A stretch of DNA of 64,000 nucleotides, from NCBI GenBank assembly GCA_007693585.1, contig REDH01000016.1, forward strand, positions 1 to 64,000, read 5' to 3'. Positions within the stretch are counted from its first letter, which is position 1. Every line of letters begins with the position of its first letter. Position numbers and translations under genes: made by a program. Below, piece by piece: positions 61,209 to 64,000 of this stretch. The notes under the pieces are model-generated. The model saw nothing but the letters and a program-made list of their open reading frames with translations. It did no database searches and had not been told where the DNA came from. This stretch comes from Deltaproteobacteria bacterium. Its GTDB lineage: Bacteria > Myxococcota_A > Bradymonadia > REDH01.

Positions 61209-62702
61209 ATGCCGATGTTCGATCGCAGTCACCGCTCCGCCGTGTCGCCGCGCTGGTTCTCCCTGCTGCCGGGGCTGGGCGTTTTCGTGTTTCTGGCCGT
61301 GGTCCATGCCGCGGGTGGATCCTTCGCGGTGGCGCAGTCCACCGGCGGGGCAGGGGTTCGCGATCCGGGTGCCGCCGAGTCCAGCACGGTGCGCTCCATG
61401 GGTGGACCCGGGCTGGAGGAGGCCGGAGGAGCGCGCACCGGGGTGAGCACCGATGATGCTGCTGCGGCCTGGTTCTTTTCGGACGACGGCGAGGCCGAGC
61501 AGTGGCTGGTGTCGGTGTTCGGGGAGGGAGCCGCCTGGCTGACGGAGACTGTGGGGCAGAATGCGCTTTGGCGCTACTTTGCGGCGTTCTTCACGGTGGT
61601 CGTGCTGCTGCTGCTGCGGCGCTGGGCACTGGGGTTCGCCTTGCGGGTGCTCAAGGAGGCGGCACAGAAGACCTCCACGGATCTCGACAGCCAGCTTCTC
61701 GAGGCGCTGTCGCTGCCGGTGACGTGGATCGTCGGGGCATTCGCGCTCTATGCCGGAACGGTGTGGCTCGTGCTGTCGGAGGGTGCTCGTCACTTCGCGA
61801 CCGGATTGTTGCGGATCGTGGTGGTGATTCTGGTGGCGCAGGGGCTGTACCGCAGCATCGCCGTGGTCGGGGTGGCGATCGACCGGTTCGCGACACGTCG
61901 GGGCATGGACGAGTCGGCAGGACTGCGGCAGCTCGTGTTGCGCTTCCTGCGGGTGCTGGTGTGGCTGGTGGCGGCCCTGGTGGTGATTCAGGAGCTCGGG
62001 TACAACGTGACGGGGCTCGTGGCCGGCCTGGGGGTGGGTGGTCTGGCGGTGGCGCTGGCGGCGAAGGACACGCTGGCCAACTGGTTCGGTGCCCTGATGA
62101 TCTTCACGGACCGGCCCTTCTCGGTCGGGGACTGGATCAAGACGAGCAATCTCGAGGGCACGGTGGAGGAGATCGGCCTTCGCTCGACAAAGGTGCGGAC
62201 CTTTGCCCGGACACTGGTGAGCGTGCCCAACTCCACCGTGGCGAATGCGGTGGTGGAGAACTTCTCCCGGATGCCGGTCCGGCGGGTGTCCTACACGCTC
62301 GGTGTGACCTACGGCACCACGCCCGCGATGATGCAGGAGTCCCTGGAGCGGATTCGGGACATCCTGCGGACCCACGAGGCGGTCGATCAGACGTTCTGGA
62401 TCGTGCGGTTCACGGACTTCGGGTCGTCGTCGCTGGACATTCTCGTGATGTACTTCACGAAGACGACCGTGTGGGACGAGTACCTGGCGGCGCGGGAGGA
62501 GATCAACCTGCTGATCATGACGAGTCTCTCGGCGATCGGCGTGTCGGTGGCCTTCCCCACGCGGAGCGTCTACGTGGAGAACACGGATGCGGAAGAGGTG
62601 GCGAGGCTGGATCGGCAGGCGCGCAAGCTGTTCGAGGCCCGGGCGGGCAGTGCGGCGCACGGCCCGGAGGAGCCGGCCATGCGCGGCAACGAGGACGCCT
62701 GA
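61209..62702 (+). CDS. MscS-family mechanosensitive channel
   Basis: I choose ATG 61209, before a signal-like hydrophobic segment (GVFVFLAVVHAAGGSFAVAQ). The 497-residue protein has a ~90-residue low-complexity periplasmic region, four further membrane segments (YFAAFFTVVVLLLL; LPVTWIVGAFALYAGTVWLVL; FATGLLRIVVVILVAQGLY; FLRVLVWLVAALVVIQELG), then the pore-lining TM3 VTGLVAGLGVGGLAVALAAKDTLANWFGAL with the Ala/Gly pattern, and the cytoplasmic beta and alpha/beta domains (FSVGDWI; GTVEEIGLRSTKVRT; VSVPNSTVANA). It opens on membrane tension to release solutes. The extra N-terminal part is longer than in E. coli MscS. Confidence 0.93.
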   Translation: MPMFDRSHRSAVSPRWFSLLPGLGVFVFLAVVHAAGGSFAVAQSTGGAGVRDPGAAESSTVRSMGGPGLEEAGGARTGVSTDDAAAAWFFSDDGEAEQWLVSVFGEGAAWLTETVGQNALWRYFAAFFTVVVLLLLRRWALGFALRVLKEAAQKTSTDLDSQLLEALSLPVTWIVGAFALYAGTVWLVLSEGARHFATGLLRIVVVILVAQGLYRSIAVVGVAIDRFATRRGMDESAGLRQLVLRFLRVLVWLVAALVVIQELGYNVTGLVAGLGVGGLAVALAAKDTLANWFGALMIFTDRPFSVGDWIKTSNLEGTVEEIGLRSTKVRTFARTLVSVPNSTVANAVVENFSRMPVRRVSYTLGVTYGTTPAMMQESLERIRDILRTHEAVDQTFWIVRFTDFGSSSLDILVMYFTKTTVWDEYLAAREEINLLIMTSLSAIGVSVAFPTRSVYVENTDAEEVARLDRQARKLFEARAGSAAHGPEEPAMRGNEDA

Positions 62703-62949
62703 GGCAGCGGTGGGGTCGCGATGGTGCGGGGCTGGGCGGCGGCTGTTGCGGCGCGTCGGAGCCCCGGGCTGAACGAAGTCGTGATCGTGCTTGTCCCTCG
62801 CGCCCGGTGCAGCTACTCTTGAGGGGAGGGCCGGTGCGCGGTCCGCAGCCACCTCACTGGTGGCCGGTGCCGCCTCCCGGGTGACGACGCGGTCTCGACC
62901 GCAGTCACCACCCGACTGGCCACCCCACTCCCCGTTCCATGGTCAACCC

Positions 62950-64000
62950 ATGAACACCCGAAACCCGATTGTTGTCGGCCTGGCCCTGTCCCTTGCCGTC
63001 ATGCACCTCACGGCCTGTGGAGATGACACCGGAGGTGTCGGAGGGATCCCGAGCGGCGGGTCCGGATCCGGGGTTCCCGGTACGGTGAGCGGACCGTCCA
63101 GCGGCTCCGGCGGGAGCGGGCACGGGGAGACCGATGTGAACGGAAGTTCGACGGACGATCCGGACCCCACCGACGTGAGCGGCTCGGGAGGTGAGCCCTC
63201 GGACACGACCGACCCGCGGGTGACGGATGACCTGGAGGGGACGCCATGCCCCCTCGATGGCACGATGATCAGGTGCTACGGCGGCCCGCCCGAGACGCGG
63301 AACGTGGGCATGTGCCGGGACGGATTCCGGACCTGCATGGACGGGCTCTGGGGGGCCTGCGAGGGGGACGTGCTTCCCCGCGCGGAGGCCTGCAACGGGC
63401 GGGACGACAGCTGCAACGGCATCGTGGACGACGGAGTGACCAACGCATGCGGGGGCTGCGGCCCCGTGCCGGAGGAGATCTGCGGCAACGGCCTCGACGA
63501 CAACTGCTCCGGGATCATCGACGAAGGATGCGACTGCGACGACCGCACGAACCAGCCCTGCTACTCCGGGCCGCCGTCGACCCTCGGCGTCGGCGACTGC
63601 CGCGGGGGGCTGATGGACTGCATCGACGGCGTGTGGGGGCCCTGCATCGGCGAGGTGCTCCCGACGGAGGAGACCTGCGACGGCCGCGACAACAGCTGCA
63701 ACGGCATCATCGACGACGGCGTCCGAAATGCCTGCGGCGACTGCATCGGAAACGAGCCGGAGGAGGTCTGCGACGGCACGGACACCAACTGCAACGGCGT
63801 CATCGACGACGGTCTCCGGGTCCTGCCCTGCGATCGCTGCCCGGACGACATCTTCGCGGAGGAGCAGTGCGGAGACGACGGCAGCGGCACCGGCTACGAT
63901 GACAATTGCTCGGGCATCGTCGACGAGGGGTGCCTGTGCGGCGAGCTCGCCGAGCGACCCTGCTACCCCGGAGATCCGGACAAGGCGGGCGTCGGGGCGT
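62950..64000 (+). CDS. MopE-like metal-binding repeat lipoprotein (partial)
   Basis: ATG 62950 opens a lipoprotein signal (IVVGLALSLAVMHLTACGDD); the frame is open to the window edge, so the C-terminus is missing. A Gly/Ser/Asp-rich linker is followed by MopE-type modules with the motif C-x-G-x-D-[DN]-[ST]-C-[NS]-G-x-[IV]-D-[DE]-G, seen at least five times (CNGRDDSCNGIVDDG, CGNGLDDNCSGIIDEG, CDGRDNSCNGIIDDG, CDGTDTNCNGVIDDG, YDDNCSGIVDEG). These motifs bind metal, probably calcium or copper as in MopE relatives, and are abundant in Myxococcota exported proteins. About 350 residues are visible. Confidence 0.88.
   Translation, partial: MNTRNPIVVGLALSLAVMHLTACGDDTGGVGGIPSGGSGSGVPGTVSGPSSGSGGSGHGETDVNGSSTDDPDPTDVSGSGGEPSDTTDPRVTDDLEGTPCPLDGTMIRCYGGPPETRNVGMCRDGFRTCMDGLWGACEGDVLPRAEACNGRDDSCNGIVDDGVTNACGGCGPVPEEICGNGLDDNCSGIIDEGCDCDDRTNQPCYSGPPSTLGVGDCRGGLMDCIDGVWGPCIGEVLPTEETCDGRDNSCNGIIDDGVRNACGDCIGNEPEEVCDGTDTNCNGVIDDGLRVLPCDRCPDDIFAEEQCGDDGSGTGYDDNCSGIVDEGCLCGELAERPCYPGDPDKAGVGA

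Noticed and set aside
60950-61210. 86-codon minus-strand frame before the MscS gene
   Set aside because: No codon bias, no motif, and it overlaps the MscS start region; treated as non-coding.

Overview
This is a very GC-rich bacterial chromosome segment with about 42 genes packed on both strands and strong G/C preference at third codon positions. Several family markers point to Myxococcota (myxobacteria and relatives): a MYXO-CTERM-tailed giant surface protein (52538-57979), MopE-type metal-binding repeats (62950 to the edge), an eukaryote-like Ser/Thr kinase with a PEGA domain (16251-18650), a Cys-rich lipoprotein (3581-5674) and many long lipoproteins. I see no tRNA, rRNA, CRISPR array, complete insertion sequence or prophage.

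Layout. 1-10.2 kb: an acyl-CoA synthetase overlapping a sensor histidine kinase, an opposite-strand Cys-rich lipoprotein, an NtrC-type sigma-54 activator, a coiled-coil secreted protein and an outer-membrane barrel protein. 10.3-21.3 kb, mostly minus strand: TypA/BipA, an Rpn-like nuclease-family protein, a TPR protein, the Ser/Thr kinase, a transglutaminase-like protein and a small plus-strand gene. 21.4-32 kb: a tail-anchored repeat protein, an acyl-CoA dehydrogenase, a VKOR-DsbA fusion, Hsp33, an alpha/beta-hydrolase lipoprotein, RNase D and two unknown genes. 32-40.2 kb: metallo-beta-lactamase hydrolase, TamA-like Omp85 protein and TamB, the last two overlapping. 40.3-46 kb: low-molecular-weight phosphatase, DUF6918-like protein, GDPD phosphodiesterase, a tail-anchored protein and a beta-propeller-like lipoprotein behind a cobalamin riboswitch. 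46-52.5 kb: isovaleryl-type acyl-CoA dehydrogenase, then a PlsB-like acyltransferase, a GpsA-like protein and a double-FGE-domain lipoprotein joined by 4-base overlaps. 52.5-64 kb: the giant MYXO-CTERM protein, an M20 peptidase overlapping GluQ, a small membrane protein, an MscS channel and a MopE-like lipoprotein cut by the window edge.

The main themes are the cell envelope (Tam pair, barrels, lipoproteins, disulfide formation), lipid chemistry (two acyl-CoA dehydrogenases, acyl-CoA synthetase, PlsB/GpsA-like pair, GDPD) and signalling.

The most unusual signals are these. (1) Imperfect duplications of gene 3' ends, usually covering the stop codon, lie just downstream of four genes. A fifth case has an Rpn-like gene sitting between the two copies. 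(2) A complete cobalamin riboswitch, with two visible mutually exclusive foldings, precedes an orphan propeller-type lipoprotein that suggests a BtuG-like role. (3) A PlsB/GpsA-like operon has lost key catalytic residues. (4) Hsp33 has a degraded zinc/redox site. (5) There are intergenic repeat families at 16079-16226 and around 21335-22884.
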